Translations under genes and position numbers: made by a program
Part shown: one piece after another, positions 43,071 to 54,279 of the stretch
Layout of the letters: the number at the start of each line of letters is the position of its first letter
How positions within the stretch are numbered: the stretch's first letter is position 1
Notes under the pieces: model-generated
What the model was told of the DNA's origin: nothing
Databases searched by the model: none
The model's input: the letters and a program-made list of their open reading frames with translations, nothing else
DNA from: Tenrec ecaudatus
Taxonomy: Eukaryota; Chordata; Mammalia; Afrosoricida; Tenrecidae
Length of the DNA: 64,000 nucleotides
Direction of reading: 5' to 3'
Assembly: GCF_050624435.1 (NCBI RefSeq)
Contig: NC_134537.1
Span: 118,657,586 to 118,721,585, forward strand

Positions 43071-43758
43071 TTTAATTATGACAATTATTTTTGAAATGGA
43101 AAACTTCATTGATGAGGAAAATGCCAAAGAATGTCTTTTCATCATGACAATACATTTGCTCATTTTTGAATTAGCAAGAGTTGTCCTATAAGAATTTCAT
43201 ATGCTTGATACAATTGAGGTACGGAATGTTATAAGAGTTGTAACAGCCCCCAATAAAATGATTTTTTTAGCATTTTATTGGGGCTCATACAACTCTTATC
43301 ACAATCCACACATACATCAATTGTGTAAAGCACACTTATACATTCGTTGCCCTCACCATTCTCAAAACTCTCGCTTTCTGCTTGTGTTCCTGGAATCAGC
43401 TCCTCATTCCCTCCCCCCACTCCATCCCTGCTTCCCCCTCCCTCATGAACCCTTGATAATTTATAAATGATTATTTTATTATATCTTACACTGCCCCCCC
43501 CTTCCCTCAAGGTATCACCACTCTCACCACTGGTCCTGAGGGGTTCATCTGTCCTGGATTCCCTGTGTTTCCAGTTCCCATCTGCACTGCTGTGCATCCT
43601 CTGGTCTCACCAGGTTTGCAAGGTAGAATAGGGGTCATGATAGTGGTGGGGAAGAAGGGTTTAAGAACTAGAGGAAGGTTGTGAGTTTCATTAATGATAC
43701 ACTGCGCCCTGAGTGACCCTGCTCCTCCTCACTACCCCTCTGCAAGGGATACAGTTTT
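43060..43758 (-). mobile_element. L1 insertion with probable 3' transduction, flanked by 11-bp target duplication
   Basis: Perfect direct repeats GATACAGTTTT at 43060-43070 and 43748-43758 bound a 677-bp insert in the RTE copy. The insert holds an antisense L1 3' UTR (about 43266-43747: TTTTATTGGGGCTCATACAA, CACAATCCACACATACATCA, ACCACTGGTCCTGAGGGG). Beyond the L1 polyadenylation point it also holds about 195 bp of other sequence (43071-43265), ending in T's next to the left repeat, where an antisense poly(A) should be. See findings. Confidence 0.8.
43085..43200 (+). mobile_element. Possible mariner transposase fragment within the transduced segment
   Basis: In one plus-strand frame 43130-43160 reads MSFHHDNTFAHF, close to the catalytic HHDNAPAH block of mariner transposases. 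The flanks are too short and decayed to classify. Confidence 0.45.
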
Positions 43759-44720
43759 GATGATTTTGTTTTCAACATTGAGTTGAAATCCTTGCTGAAG
43801 TCTTCGATCCTTGATCCCTATCAGTAAGCGCTTCAAGGTCTTCTCACTTTCAGCAAGCGGCCTTCCTCCTGTCTTGATGCCACATTTTTCATTGCACAAT
43901 TCAGCTTCTCTGATGATTTGCTCAGCATACAGATTGAATAAGTATGGCGGCAGGATAAACCTTGGCATACAACTTCCCTGATTGTGTGATTTTAACCCAG
44001 GCAGTATTCCCTTGTTCTGTCGACATGACTTCCTCTTGAGCCATGTACAGGTTTTGAATGAGCACAATGAAGCGTTCTGGAATTCCCATTCTTCTAAAGC
44101 TTTCCATACTTTCCTATGAGCCACGCAGTCAAATGCCTTTGCACGGTCCAGAAAATACAAAGACATGTTTTCTTGGTATTCTCTGCTTTCAACCAGGATC
44201 CATCTGATATCAGCAATTATATCCCTTGTTCAATGTCCTCTTCTGAATCTGGCCTGGACCTCTGGCGGCTCCCTGTCAGTGTACTGCTGCAATTGTTGGA
44301 TGATCTTCAGCACAATTTTACCTGCATGTGATAGTAATATTTTTCTACACTGTGGGTATTTTGTAGTCTATTCTTCACATGTTGAGTCAAGCTCCATCAG
44401 CAGATGAAGGTATCAAACAATTTACCCATGAAGGCTTTCCTCCATCCACGGATTATGAATGACTCTCCTTGGGGAAGCAGCTCTTTCTCAGCCATGTTCT
44501 GAGTGCCTTCTGACCTTAGTGGCTCATCTCCTGGCACTGTCTCTGACCATGTTCATGACCAATCGATTCAGTATCTGGCAATGTCCTGCTGCTCTCCATA
44601 AGAGTTTGTTTTATTCTGGAATCAGTGCTGAAACCTGTTCACATCCGGTGACCCTGTAGGTTTTTGAAATACCTGTGACAAAGCTTTCAGAATCACAACG
44701 ACAAATAAGCTATCACGGTA
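43748..44720 (-). mobile_element. RTE LINE, RT part (part 2 of the split copy)
   Basis: Minus-strand RT in two overlapping frames. From 44166 downward: 'YFLDRAKAFDCVAHRKVWKAL', then MGIPERFIVLIQNLYMAQEE and MSTEQGNTAWVKI (43990-44107), then 'FILPPYLFNLYAEQIIREAEL'. The segment that should hold YADD is deleted between 'IKTGGRPL' and 'AESEKTLKRLLIGIKD' (about 43850-43870). Decayed N-terminal RT sequence continues to about 44720. Inactive. Confidence 0.9.
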
Positions 44721-44879
44721 CAAGACCCGGCAGACAGTTGGCGGTTTGCACCACCTTTATCTGTGATATATCTACAAATGTTTCTTCACAATTTTTCATG
44801 CCTTTTAGTTTTGCTTATAACTTTTTTGCCACTGAGATTAAAATTTATTAAGTAGTAAGTGTTAATAAATTATAAATTT

Positions 44880-45985
44880 GGAGTTTTCAGTAGTTAGAAA
44901 CACCTTTTTCCTCCCAGGTTTTAAAGGAATTTTTTGATGCTATTTTATGTGACTTTCATAGTTTTATTTATATTTGAATAATCATTATAGTTGTAATTTT
45001 TCTTTATTTTATGAAAAATATTGATCTTATTTATGTGTAGAGTAATATTTACCATCACTTGGGAGGTTTCACTTATTACTTCTTTGAATTTTTTCTCTGC
45101 CCTCTTTTGGTATTTAGATTATGTATTCGTTGGCGTGGCTAATGGTGCTCTACAGGTCTTTGAGTCTCTGTTCATTTTCCATGTTACAAAACCGCTAATT
45201 ATAGTTATAAGCTTGCTGATTCTGTCCAGTTTAAACCTACTATTGAACACCTCTAGTAGATTTTTAATTTCAGATGGTATATGTTTCAACTTCATAATTT
45301 CCATTTGATTCTTTCATTTAAAAATATTTTTACATTTTTATTGATCTTGTCTATTTTATGAATAATTGTCACTTAGTTCTCTTAGCTATTGAAGTATGAT
45401 TTTCTCTAATTCTCAGAACTCATTTATAGTGGCCGTTGTGAAGCTTTCTGCTAGTCCAACATCTGAGCCCCTCCGAAGGAACTTCCTGTTGTCTAATTTT
45501 TTGTTCCACTTTCTAGTATGAGTCACATTATTCTGTCTTTTTTCCTTTTAATCTCCTATAAAGTTTAATTGAAAGCTGAACATTTTAGGTACTATGTTAT
45601 AGCAATTATAAGTTATAATTAGCACTCAAGATTTGGTGACGCTAGGTTTTCTGTTAGTGTTTCGAAATAGTGACTTTTCTGGAAAAATTATGTGAAATGC
45701 ATTTACCCTGAAGAATGCAGCCTCTGATATTGTTCTTCAGTTAAATCCCTTGGTTTTCATTTTCAAAGCTGCTTTCTAGAAGTCACTTTTGGGTCAGCTT
45801 ACCTTAATATTTAGCCAATTACTAGTCAGAGAACGTGAATTTAAAGCTTATTCACATTCAGGTAGGATTAAGCGCTTTCAAAGCCCTGTTCTGTTATTTT
45901 TTTTCTTAAAAATCCTGTTCGGGGCAGGCTAGCATGCACGTAGGGCTTTATAGACTCCTAGAGATGGATGTCATATTATCAGAGC
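44880..45985 (-). mobile_element. Old L1 (L1M type) 3' segment, antisense
   Basis: Antisense L1M-like order: TTGAATTTTTTCTCTGCCCT, TAGTCCAACATCTGAGCCCC, TTTTTTGTTCCACTTTCTAG, TTGAAAGCTGAACATTTTAG (position of 'gaatgctggacatt' in L1M) and GGTGACGCTAGGTTTTCTG. The 95-codon frame is compositional. Confidence 0.65.
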
Positions 45986-45989
45986 CCTA

Positions 45990-46985
45990 TTAGTCCCTTA
46001 TTTCCTGATCGTTTTCCCATTAAGCTTCCAGTGATTCTCCTTCCTCCCACTCTTGTTTTTGGTTGTCACCAGTTTCATGGAGCTATTAGACTTCTTTTAA
46101 TCGCTTGCCTGTATGCTCTCTACTGTTCTGAACAGTGCTTTAAGGCAGGAGCGCTTTGACATTCTGTGCAGGTGGAGTCCACCCACTTGGCAGAACTACA
46201 AAGCTGTCAGCATGTGAAGCTTCTTCAAAAGCCAGCCTGCCCCCTCCAGGGTGACTGCTCTGGCCAGTGGGCCATCCCTAGTGTCACCTGTCTGGGCTGG
46301 CCACATAAAGGACAGTGTACTGCAGCCAGTGGGTCAAGTGTGGATTGCCACCTGAGGCTGGGGCAGAGAGAGGCCTGTGCTGCAGCCAATAGACCTCCAC
46401 CACCGAAAGGAAGAATATTTTAGAGATGGGGCTTCATGTATTCTCCCTGGAGAGGCATGGCAGTCAGCACTAACAGTCATGTCACAAGTACAGCTTAGAG
46501 CATGTTTCCAGGGGGTGAGAACTTCGACTTGCACATTTTCAGTCAGAAGGCTTTTACTGATGTCCTCTCTAGCTACTGACGATGTCCTATTGATGGCGAT
46601 CACAGTCACTGCCATTCGATGTAACAATCCTATGGGCTGGGGGGAGGAGGGGGTTCCCATTAGACACAAGCAACCTGTGCCTAAACTTACCTTCACGGAC
46701 AGTTTTCCCATGGAGGCTCAGCCATTGTTCATGTCTGGACAAATTCAATGGACAACACAGATCCCGTTGGTGGCTCACCTTTCCTAATGCTTGGAGCTTC
46801 TCACTCTGCTACCTGAGCAGGCCTTCTGGCTGGGCAATGAGCTGCACCTTGCACGGCTCCTCTGAGCAGGTGCTTAGCAGCCTTATCCATGAGGGGAGGG
46901 CCTGGGGAGGTCCTGGCCAAGGGCCCAGACTGTTTGAGTTTATTTTTATTGGTTCCCCATTATAGGTGATCTTTTTTCCTGAGTT
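45990..46985. other. Unassigned sequence, 1 kb
   Basis: Moderately GC-rich from 46150 to 46900 with overlapping open frames on both strands (up to 136 codons). None shows a recognisable domain, and overlapping frames of similar length on both strands argue against coding. Possibly further L1 or LTR-derived sequence. Confidence 0.35.
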
Positions 46986-46989
46986 GTTC

Positions 46990-47640
46990 TCAGTAGTTTT
47001 TCTTTTATGTTAGAAAGGTTAACTATGATGTATTGTGATAGTTTTCCATTTTGGTTGGGTTTTCTAGGCTTCTTGGATTCTTTCCCTCACCCTCCTCCTA
47101 CTCCCGTTATAATGTTAGGGAAATTCTTTTCTAATATTATTTTGACAGTTTTCACTGTGATTATTTTTCTTCTTTCTGTCCTGGAAAGTTTGCCAAATGT
47201 AATTTATTCCTTTTGATAGTGTTGAATGCTGAGATTTTCCTCAGATCTTTTTTATAGACGATCTTCTTGTGGTTTGGTCTCCAGTGATTTGTCTTCTTGA
47301 TCATTGATTCTTATTTACGTTGCTTCAGTTCTTTTGTTTTTGGTCTTTCAAGCTGTTATCCACTTCTAATAACTTAGTGTTTGTCACCTCGATTTCTATT
47401 TGGAATGTTCATTTATTCCTAGGTGTAAATTTATGTTCTCTGACTGTTTTTGCAGTGCTTCCCTGAGTTCTTTTATCTCCTTTTCTGTTGTTTTTCCCCA
47501 GCCTGTTAACATTTTCCTCGATTTGCTTCAAGCAACTGAAGACCATACTTCTACACTCCCTCGTCGGAAGAGCCCAAGCTTGATTGTCAGCTCAGAAACG
47601 TTCTGGATCTAAGTAAGTCCGATGTCCACTTGATTTGCCA
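46990..47640 (-). mobile_element. Old L1-like segment, antisense
   Basis: T-rich antisense LINE-like blocks (TTTCTAGGCTTCTTGGATTC, TGGTTTGGTCTCCAGTGATT, TGTCTTCTTGATCATTGATT, AGCAACTGAAGACCATACTT). The family is not certain. Confidence 0.5.
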
Positions 47641-47990
47641 TCTTTTTTTGTTTTCTGATGAGCACAGAGATGGGTTTTTGTTTCTGAAGTGTGATACTGT
47701 TTCTGTATTTGATTCTGGAATGAATAATAGTTTCTGTGTACTAGATGTGCACGGAAGTCAAGGGTGGCTACGTCATGTATGAATAGCCTATTCTGATCAG
47801 GGGCTGATGGCAGGAGGAAGCTAACTACTCTGCTGTGTAAAAGTCCTGGTATCGAGTTTGGCAGGTGTGTTTTTCAAAAAGTGTAGGCCAGTGACCAATG
47901 TAGCGATCATGAAGGGGGAGAAAGACAAGAGTAAAAGGCTTTGCCTGCCCAAGCGAAATGTCTTTGTTGACTCCGAATATCAGACCAGTG
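47641..47990. other. Unassigned sequence
   Basis: May be part of the flanking L1 material; no distinct feature. Confidence 0.35.
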
Positions 47991-47994
47991 CCCA

Positions 47995-48840
47995 GGATCT
48001 CTTTATTTTTTAAAACAGTTTACTTGGAATATATGTCACTTGCATATCATACCATTTCATGTTGGAATCATAGTGAGAGCAGTTGTGCGATCAGCACAAT
48101 AACCATTTCCAGAACACTTTCTTCTTTCTTGTGCTCATGGTCGTCTTAGCTCTCTGCTTACCCCAACCTACCCTGCCCTGCCCTCGCTAATGATTAACCC
48201 AGTGACTGTCTTTGTACATTGACCTATCTTGGATTTCATACACAGTAAGGCACACAAAATCCAAAGAAGAAACAAACGATAGCAAGAACCGTGACAAAAC
48301 AGAGGAAACCCTTAATGGAAAAGAAAGTAGACTATTAAAAATGGAAGCAACCTTAAAATAGGTCAAAAGAGAGATCTAATGACAAGATGTTATATTTTAG
48401 CCAAACTACACCTGCCATAACTGACTTCACAACGTTGCTTCATAGCAAGGTTATTCATGTCCCTGGGTTACAGTCAGAGTGAATTCAATGAAAGCTTATT
48501 CTGTCTGGGGCTGCTGCAAGTGGATTTTGGGTTTCCACTATTGTGTACAGACTTCTGCAAACTGGGTGTTCAGAATTTAAGCTCTGATATCTTTCCCTCT
48601 TGTGGATTTAGATTTTATTCTTCATAGTCTTTGGATCATCCAGGCTGGGTGTGCTTCTTCTGTGTGGAAGAAGCCTCATTTAGACAGTTCCTTGTTTTAA
48701 GGTAAGGATTTATGACCCAAACTCTCATTTCTGATAGCTGGTCACATTCTGGTTTCTTCACCATACTTTGCTTTAGCACCCATATCTTCAGTAATATCTT
48801 TAAGAAGGTAAGTAGAATGGAGAGCCAGGTCATAAGAACT
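47995..48840 (-). mobile_element. Older L1 3' UTR-type segment
   Basis: TTACTTGGAATATATGTCAC, TTGCATATCATACCATTTCA, AGCACAATAACCATTTCCAG, TTGTACATTGACCTATCTTG and GGATCATCCAGGCTGGGTG. Parallels 32100-32600; non-coding. Confidence 0.55.
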
Positions 48841-49670
48841 GTTCGTTCTTAGATTAGGACTACAGTGAAGTGCAACACCTGAATCCATTCATAAAATTAA
48901 GGTTCCTATATGTCTATATGTCCTATATGTTTCACTTTGGAAACATCAATATCATTTTATTATAAAGAACATTGTAAGTCATCTCCATGAGGCATAAGAT
49001 AATTCTATTAATTCCATGACCATTTTAAACCAATCCCATTTGACTATGAGCTGACAAGTGGGCTATATCTCTTTTAATAATGGGACCATAGAAAACTGAG
49101 AAGCAAATTCTCCCATGCCAATTTTCCCTGATGCAGGCTCACTGCTGGTAATAAAGAAAGTTAATGACTTGTTAATAACTGGTTTATGAGAAAGAGTTGG
49201 ATAGGATAACCAGAAAGAAAACAAAAAGTATTAAATATCTGAAATAATTTAATTATATTTTGAGTATAAATAGTCAGGTGTTAGCTACTTCTTTTTAAAA
49301 TCTGCAGCTCTGTGTAAAATTTGAGAAAAGACTTTCTTGTGTGACTTTGGGATAATTGTCTTTTGCTACAAATCAAAATCTATTTGTATATATTCCCAAG
49401 TGCATGTACTTGGTAATTAAATGTGGAAGCAGGGCTACTTGAGTAGAACGTATTTTTCCCATTAATTATCTATAAAATCAATAATTATGTCTTTACTTTC
49501 TTTATAGCTCAGTTCATATTTTATATGCAAGAAGAATACACATAGAGTGTTTTCCTGGCATATAGAAAAGTATTTTATATGGAGCTTCTGATCATTTTCC
49601 ATATTTTCAAAATATTAGACAACAGTCAATAACTATAAGTCTTTCTAATCTGGTAAAAATTTATAGTTTA
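48841..49670. other. Unassigned AT-rich sequence
   Basis: No gene or repeat recognised. The part 49000-49190 looks unique and could be conserved (CTTTTAATAATGGGACC, GGTAATAAAGAAAGTTAATG), but there is no decisive sign. Confidence 0.3.
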
Positions 49671-49674
49671 GAAA

Positions 49675-49748
49675 GCCACACAGGGCTGTTCTACCCTGTC
49701 CTATTGGGCCACTATCAATTGGAATTGACTGAAGGCCAGCAAGTTTTT
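49675..49748 (+). repeat. AfroSINE 3' fragment
   Basis: CACAGGGCTGTTCTACCCTG, TCCTATTGGGCCACTATCAA, TTGGAATTGACTGAAGG: the 3' half only. Confidence 0.8.
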
Positions 49749-49839
49749 AGAAAGCCACTGGCTAGAAATTGCCACATCACCAGCTAAACTCAGAGATCTT
49801 TGATGCTGGAGGGTCTCAAGAAATGTGCTTTACACAACT

Positions 49840-49906
49840 GATATATGTGTGGATTGTGATAAGAGTTGTATGAGCCCTTTATAAAATGATTAAAGAAAAA
49901 CATGAC
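49840..49906 (+). mobile_element. Afrotherian L1 3' end, very short, sense
   Basis: Sense orientation: GATATATGTGTGGATTGTGA, TAAGAGTTGTATGAGCCC and ATAAAATGATTAAAGAAAAA with an A-rich tail. Only about 65 bp, an extreme 5' truncation. Confidence 0.85.
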
Positions 49907-50235
49907 CAAAAAACCCCAAACAAACCAAAGAAGAAATGTTTCCTACAATCAAATATGGTGCCAATCATATCACTCGTCTTGATAAGATTGAATTATTGAA
50001 TTTTATGAAAAGTGGATGAAATGCTAATAAACCTTAAAACAACAACAACAAAACAAAGGATCAGAATTGGAAGCGGGAGAACATGAAGTCCCTCCGACTG
50101 AGTGAAATAATAAGTGTGTTATGTTCCGACATGGAAATGCTTCAACATCTGCTACGTAAGTGGGTCACATAGGAAGCACTGATCGGTTATTCTGTCACCA
50201 CATATACTATTTTCTGGACCATGGCTCGGGAGAGG
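49907..50235. other. Unassigned sequence with (CAA)n-like tail
   Basis: AAACAACAACAACAAAAC at 50037-50055 is a SINE-like tail without a clear body in front of it. Confidence 0.4.
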
Positions 50236-50237
50236 AC

Positions 50238-50690
50238 ATTGCTGTTGTTGTTGTTGTGTTTAGGTGCCTTAATGACTCTCTGCGCACTTGAAGGAAACTC
50301 TGCCCAGTCCCGCTCCATCCCCACAACTGTTCTTCCTCCGCAGCCAGTGTGCCAGTGCATCTCATCATCAAGGGCCTCCTGCTCTTCCCCTGCTGCCTTT
50401 CCGCATTACCAAGAGGAGCCCTGGAGCTGTCGTGCTTTCAGGTGGGGCTGCGATCTGCCAGGCCAGAAGCCTGAGACCACTGGCTGCCCCCTGGGGAGAA
50501 AGGCTACTACTCTTCAAGCAGTTACCGTCTGGAAGCTCACAGGAGCAGTTCTATGCTGTCCTGTAGGGTCACTGTGTCCGCATCAGCTCGATGGCAGTGA
50601 GTTCGGGTCACTTTAGTAGGCATATTGTCCTTCTCCAGGGAATGATCTCCCCAGACAACGTGTCCAAAGTATGTTCACTTATACGGGTTA
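50238..50690 (-). mobile_element. RTE LINE 3' end, interrupted by an AfroSINE
   Basis: Antisense tail GTTGTTGTTGTTGTTGTG, TTTAGGTGCCTTAATGAC and CATCCCCACAACTGTTCTTC up to about 50415. It resumes after the SINE with GGCATATTGTCCTTCTCCAG, CCCAGACAACGTGTCCAAAG. The (GTT)n tail read forwards gives a run of leucines that mimics a signal peptide. Confidence 0.87.
50418..50608 (+). repeat. AfroSINE nested in the RTE fragment
   Basis: Opposite orientation to its host: GAGGAGCCCTGGAGCTGTCG, CTGAGACCACTGGCTGCCCC, AAGCTCACAGGAGCAGTTC, CTGTCCTGTAGGGTCACTG, GATGGCAGTGAGTT. Younger than the RTE copy it splits. Confidence 0.88.
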
Positions 50691-51475
50691 AAAACTTAAG
50701 TAATGGAATGCTGTTTAAGAAGCAATGGTGGTTAGACAGAAGACAGGAATATCAACTATGTTCATTCAGTAAGGCAAAACTATCTATGTCTGTAAGACTA
50801 AGGCATGTCATAAAAAAGCAGAGAAAGCTTGGACATACCATTTATAGTAGTCTTAAATTGTCAATTAATTCTTGGGCAACCTTGAGTCAGCAGCTACAGT
50901 CCTCTGTGTCTTTTCTCACAATGGTGTTTCAGCTTGTAGTGCCAAAGAATATTTCGGTTCCTTTAATCTGCAACAGGTGGTTTTAAGGTAAAGTCTGGTT
51001 CCTTTAGCAGGGTTTCCAAATCATGAAATTCTAATGTGGTCTATGAAGAATGCAGTACCCCGTGAAAAGACAGAATTCTGAAATGCTGGTAGCCTATAAC
51101 ACACAACCAGGGTCACTGAGGACTGCAAAGAGATGTTTGAAAGGCATGCTTAGCAAGCTACTAGTGGGCAGAGGCCCCCATTGGGAGCCTGTCTATAGTA
51201 ATGCTATGCATTTTCTCCAAGGGCAGGCTGCTCTGTGTTACCCACCAGCAGTAGTGAAATGGCCTTCTCAGAGACAGACGTATGCCCCTCTCTTCTGGTC
51301 ATGCATTCCCATTGAATTTCACTGATCACCATTACAGAATTGTCTATAAATTTGGGATGATCATGGGACAATGCTATATGGCAGGAACTATTTGGTCCTG
51401 TCCCTGTACTCACTTAATGAAAGATGCAAGTATTATCTTCTTATCTTTCATATTGTTAGGGAGGTTTTTATTCCA
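50691..51475. other. Unassigned sequence
   Basis: No recognised gene or repeat; several 65-130-codon frames lack motifs. Confidence 0.35.
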
Positions 51476-51479
51476 ATAA

Positions 51480-52130
51480 ATCTTTGATAATTTCCTTTTT
51501 GCTTTCTTGTTCTTCCTGTTCTGATATTCAGATCACCCATAATTTATTCTTTTTGGTGTTTTACCTAATGCTTAGATTTTCTTCTTTGTTTTTGTTCCTT
51601 TTCAAAATAATTTTTCTTCTAACATTTAGATATTTGTCTTCAAATTTACTAATCTTGCCTTTCATTGGTTCAATTCTACTTCCTGTTGTTTCAATGCATT
51701 CTTTATTTCTTAGCCATAGTACTGATCTTCGGGATTTCCATGTGCGTTTTGGATGGTTCCTAATTTTTCATGTATCATGTGAGTCATTTCTTGTGTTTTC
51801 ATGAATTCTTCTGGGATTTTTCTTCTTTCTTACTTTCTGTTAGTACAACTTATCCCTTTTTACTATTTTAGCACTTCTTCCCTAAGTTATCTTACTTTTT
51901 CTTCATTGTTTTTTGTTTTCAATGTGATAGCATCATGAAGGTGTTATTTTATGGTGAATTCTTATGGCATAATTATTGTCTTTGACAATGATTTTAGGTG
52001 CATATCTTTTATCTGTTTTAAAAATAGTTTGATTTTTTATTATTGATTTTTAAAAACAGTTTGATTTTTTTATCACATTGTTTTATATAAATCAGTAACT
52101 CTTGATTATTGAACTGATGAAATTAGGGGG
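51480..52130 (-). mobile_element. Old L1-like segment, antisense
   Basis: Antisense LINE-like T-rich sequence: GATATTTGTCTTCAAATTTA, CTAATCTTGCCTTTCATTGG, GATGGTTCCTAATTTTTCA, TTCATGAATTCTTCTGGGA. The 106-codon frame (51484-51804) is compositional. Confidence 0.6.
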
Positions 52131-52134
52131 GAGT

Positions 52135-52555
52135 TTGTCTTGATGTGAGTGGGGTCCACTGCTGTCTCTTGGGCTTCATAGCGCCCACACTTGGTCCTCT
52201 TTTGCCACAGATGAAACAGGTTGCTTTTGCAAACGTGGCTCATACGTATTGCTTTTTATGTTGCCTCACCTGCTCTGAATGAACCTTGCCCAGTAGGGTT
52301 TCTAGTGACATTTCTATTCAGGCCCATTCTTGACATTGTTATTGCAAATGAAGGTACACCTTTGGTACTTCAGAGTGAACACTTTGTGTTCAGAAAGATA
52401 ATTCGACTTGCACATCCTGAAATTTGCCATCACCTGCCTTTAGTGGCTAATGGGTCGACTTTCCCTTTCCGCTAAAATACATGCTTGATTACAACTGTTC
52501 GGGGGCCTACAGTTTATATCTATTTTCTCCTAGTTTTTGTAAAATTGTAATTTTT
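52135..52555. other. Unassigned sequence
   Basis: Nothing recognised; an 84-codon frame has no motif. Confidence 0.35.
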
Positions 52556-52558
52556 ACT

Positions 52559-53061
52559 TGTGTTAGTCTGGGTTGACTTGAGAAACAAATTCATAGACAG
52601 TCATATGTGTATAAGAAAGAGCTTTCTATAAAAGAGCAATTGAATATTGAGAAAACATCCTAGCCTCAGTCCAGATTAAGTCCATAAGTCTGATATTAGC
52701 CCATATGCCAATGCCAATCTATAAAGTCCTCTCCAGACTCACGAAACACATGCAATGACGCCGAATGTAGGAAGATCACAGGCCAGTGGGTGTGAAGTCT
52801 TGTGGATCCAGCGGCGTTCTATGCATGTCAGCACCGGCAGGGTCTTCATGTGGCTCCTCCAGCTCAGGGTACCAGTATAGCTCCACGTATCTTGTCAGCT
52901 ACAATGTCTTCCAGGGAGTGAGCCTGCATCCTGTCTCCAGTGAGCTATTTATCATCTGAGTGTCTCCAAATGAGGTCATCAGGCTGTGACCTGATTGACA
53001 GGCTAAACCCCACCCCATTCACTCTTAATCTTCTCAAATAGCGGATTATATAACTACCACA
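52559..53061 (-). mobile_element. LTR-like repeat, copy 3
   Basis: 503 bp, antisense: TGTGTTAGTCTGGGTTGACT at the left, TATAACTACCACA at the right (TG...CA). Internal blocks: ATAGACAGTCATATGTGTAT, CAGTCCAGATTAAGTCCATA, CACAGGCCAGTGGGTGTGAA, GAGTGTCTCCAAATGAGGTC, GATTGACAGGCTAAACCCC. It has one copy of the 35-bp minisatellite unit region. Confidence 0.72.
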
Positions 53062-53064
53062 GTA

Positions 53065-53670
53065 TCAAAATATTTTTTTTCCTCGCTGTGATTGGTGAGG
53101 CATCTGTTTATGCCATTAGGGCTATGCCATGGCATTGGACTGTCATATCACAGTGTGCTAATCCCACATCTCTGGGGACATCCCTAGACATTTCCAAGGC
53201 TTGAAACTGATTTCATAGTTACATAGTGTACATTCCCTTTTCTACTACTGTCCAAACTTTTAAATGATGCTTAATAGGTGCCTCAATGTTGGATGAAGGA
53301 CTGGTCATCCTTCCAAATGTGCATTGAACCTTTCATCTTCTTGACACTGTAAGTGGTAGCAGAAAAGAACCTGGGTGATGACGTTCATTGAGAACTCTGC
53401 ATGGAGCCAATTCCTACTAGCGGGCCTTGATGCAGGACAGCGGGCGTTGTGGCAGCATCCGAGAACATTAGCAGAAATTATTTCCACTTCTAAATGATAA
53501 TTTGGAAACATCAGAAGGTAAAGGGACCGAAATCTTCAGCTTCCTGGAGAACCTGCCTGGGAGTTCCCTGTCTTCGTTGTACACGGAAGTGTGAAGAACA
53601 CTAAAATCCTGTCACAGTGAGAGTAAAAGTACGTCTTTGAGGAAAGTTAATAGAACTGTATATCTTCCTT
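53065..53670. other. Unassigned sequence
   Basis: No gene or repeat recognised. Confidence 0.35.
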
Positions 53671-53675
53671 CCAGA

Positions 53676-53858
53676 AGAGCCCTGGAGGCAGAGCAGGGAC
53701 GCACTGGGCTGGGAACCAAGAGTTCAGCACCGTGTGAAGCTTCTCCTCTGGAGAAAGTGGAGACTTTCTACTCCCAGAAACATTTATCGCCCCAGAAACC
53801 CACAGGGCAGTTCTAGTCTGCCGCATAGGGTTGCTATGAGTCGGCATTGAGTTTTTCT
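53676..53858 (+). repeat. AfroSINE copy
   Basis: AGAAGAGCCCTGGAGGCAGA, CAGAAACCCACAGGGCAGTT, CTAGTCTGCCGCATAGGGTT, GCTATGAGTCGGCATTGAG. Confidence 0.88.
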
Positions 53859-53919
53859 CTATGTGCCAGACCATGAACTGATATAAAAGAAGTTGTGCTG
53901 TTGATTTTGTAATTGTTGT

Positions 53920-54105
53920 TAATATTGCTGTGGTATTGACTTCTTCTCATTGCGCCCCATGTGGTAGAGGAGAATTGCCCTATCAGGTTTCCTTGGATGT
54001 AATATTTAAAAGCGGATGCCCACCGAACTACTGGATATGTTGGAACCACCAGCCTTCTGGTCAGTAACTTAGTACTTGAATATTCGCACCCCCTGAGAAC
54101 CTTCA
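53920..54105 (-). repeat. AfroSINE copy
   Basis: Minus-strand: GGTATTGACTTCTTCTCATT, AGAGGAGAATTGCCCTATCA, GGTTTCCTTGGATGTAATA, GGAACCACCAGCCTTCTGGT. Forms an inverted pair with the preceding copy, about 60 bp apart. Confidence 0.82.
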
Positions 54106-54278
54106 CAGAAGAGAATATTTGCAAATAACCATTCTGAAGTTGCCAATGGAAATGACATGTGGGGGGTAAAAAAGAGGATGCTTTCTAGAGGAGGTGTTAT
54201 TTGAAGGTTACATTGCATGTGTTAATGTCAAGGGAACACGTGAGATTTTATTTTTAAATAAAGATTGTTTAAATAATT
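54106..54278. other. Short unassigned spacer
   Basis: Nothing recognised. Confidence 0.4.
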
Positions 54279-54279
54279 A

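Noticed and set aside
43218..43747. Twin-primed L1 explaining the opposite-facing L1 ends
   Set aside because: Twin priming inverts a 5' part. Here two 3' ends face each other, which fits a transduced neighbour or nested insertion instead.
41100..44720. One RTE insertion with its 5' half inverted (twin priming)
   Set aside because: In twin priming the 3' end lies at an edge of the insertion. Here the 3' end (42428) is in the middle, with an AfroSINE between the two halves, so these are two separate copies.
46166..46787. Overlapping ORFs of 85-136 codons on both strands
   Set aside because: Similar-length frames on both strands and no known motif; no splice or promoter support.
50221..50616. 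131-codon ORF beginning with a signal-peptide-like leucine run
   Set aside because: It reads through an antisense RTE tail with (GTT)n and a sense AfroSINE; the leucines are the microsatellite-like tail.
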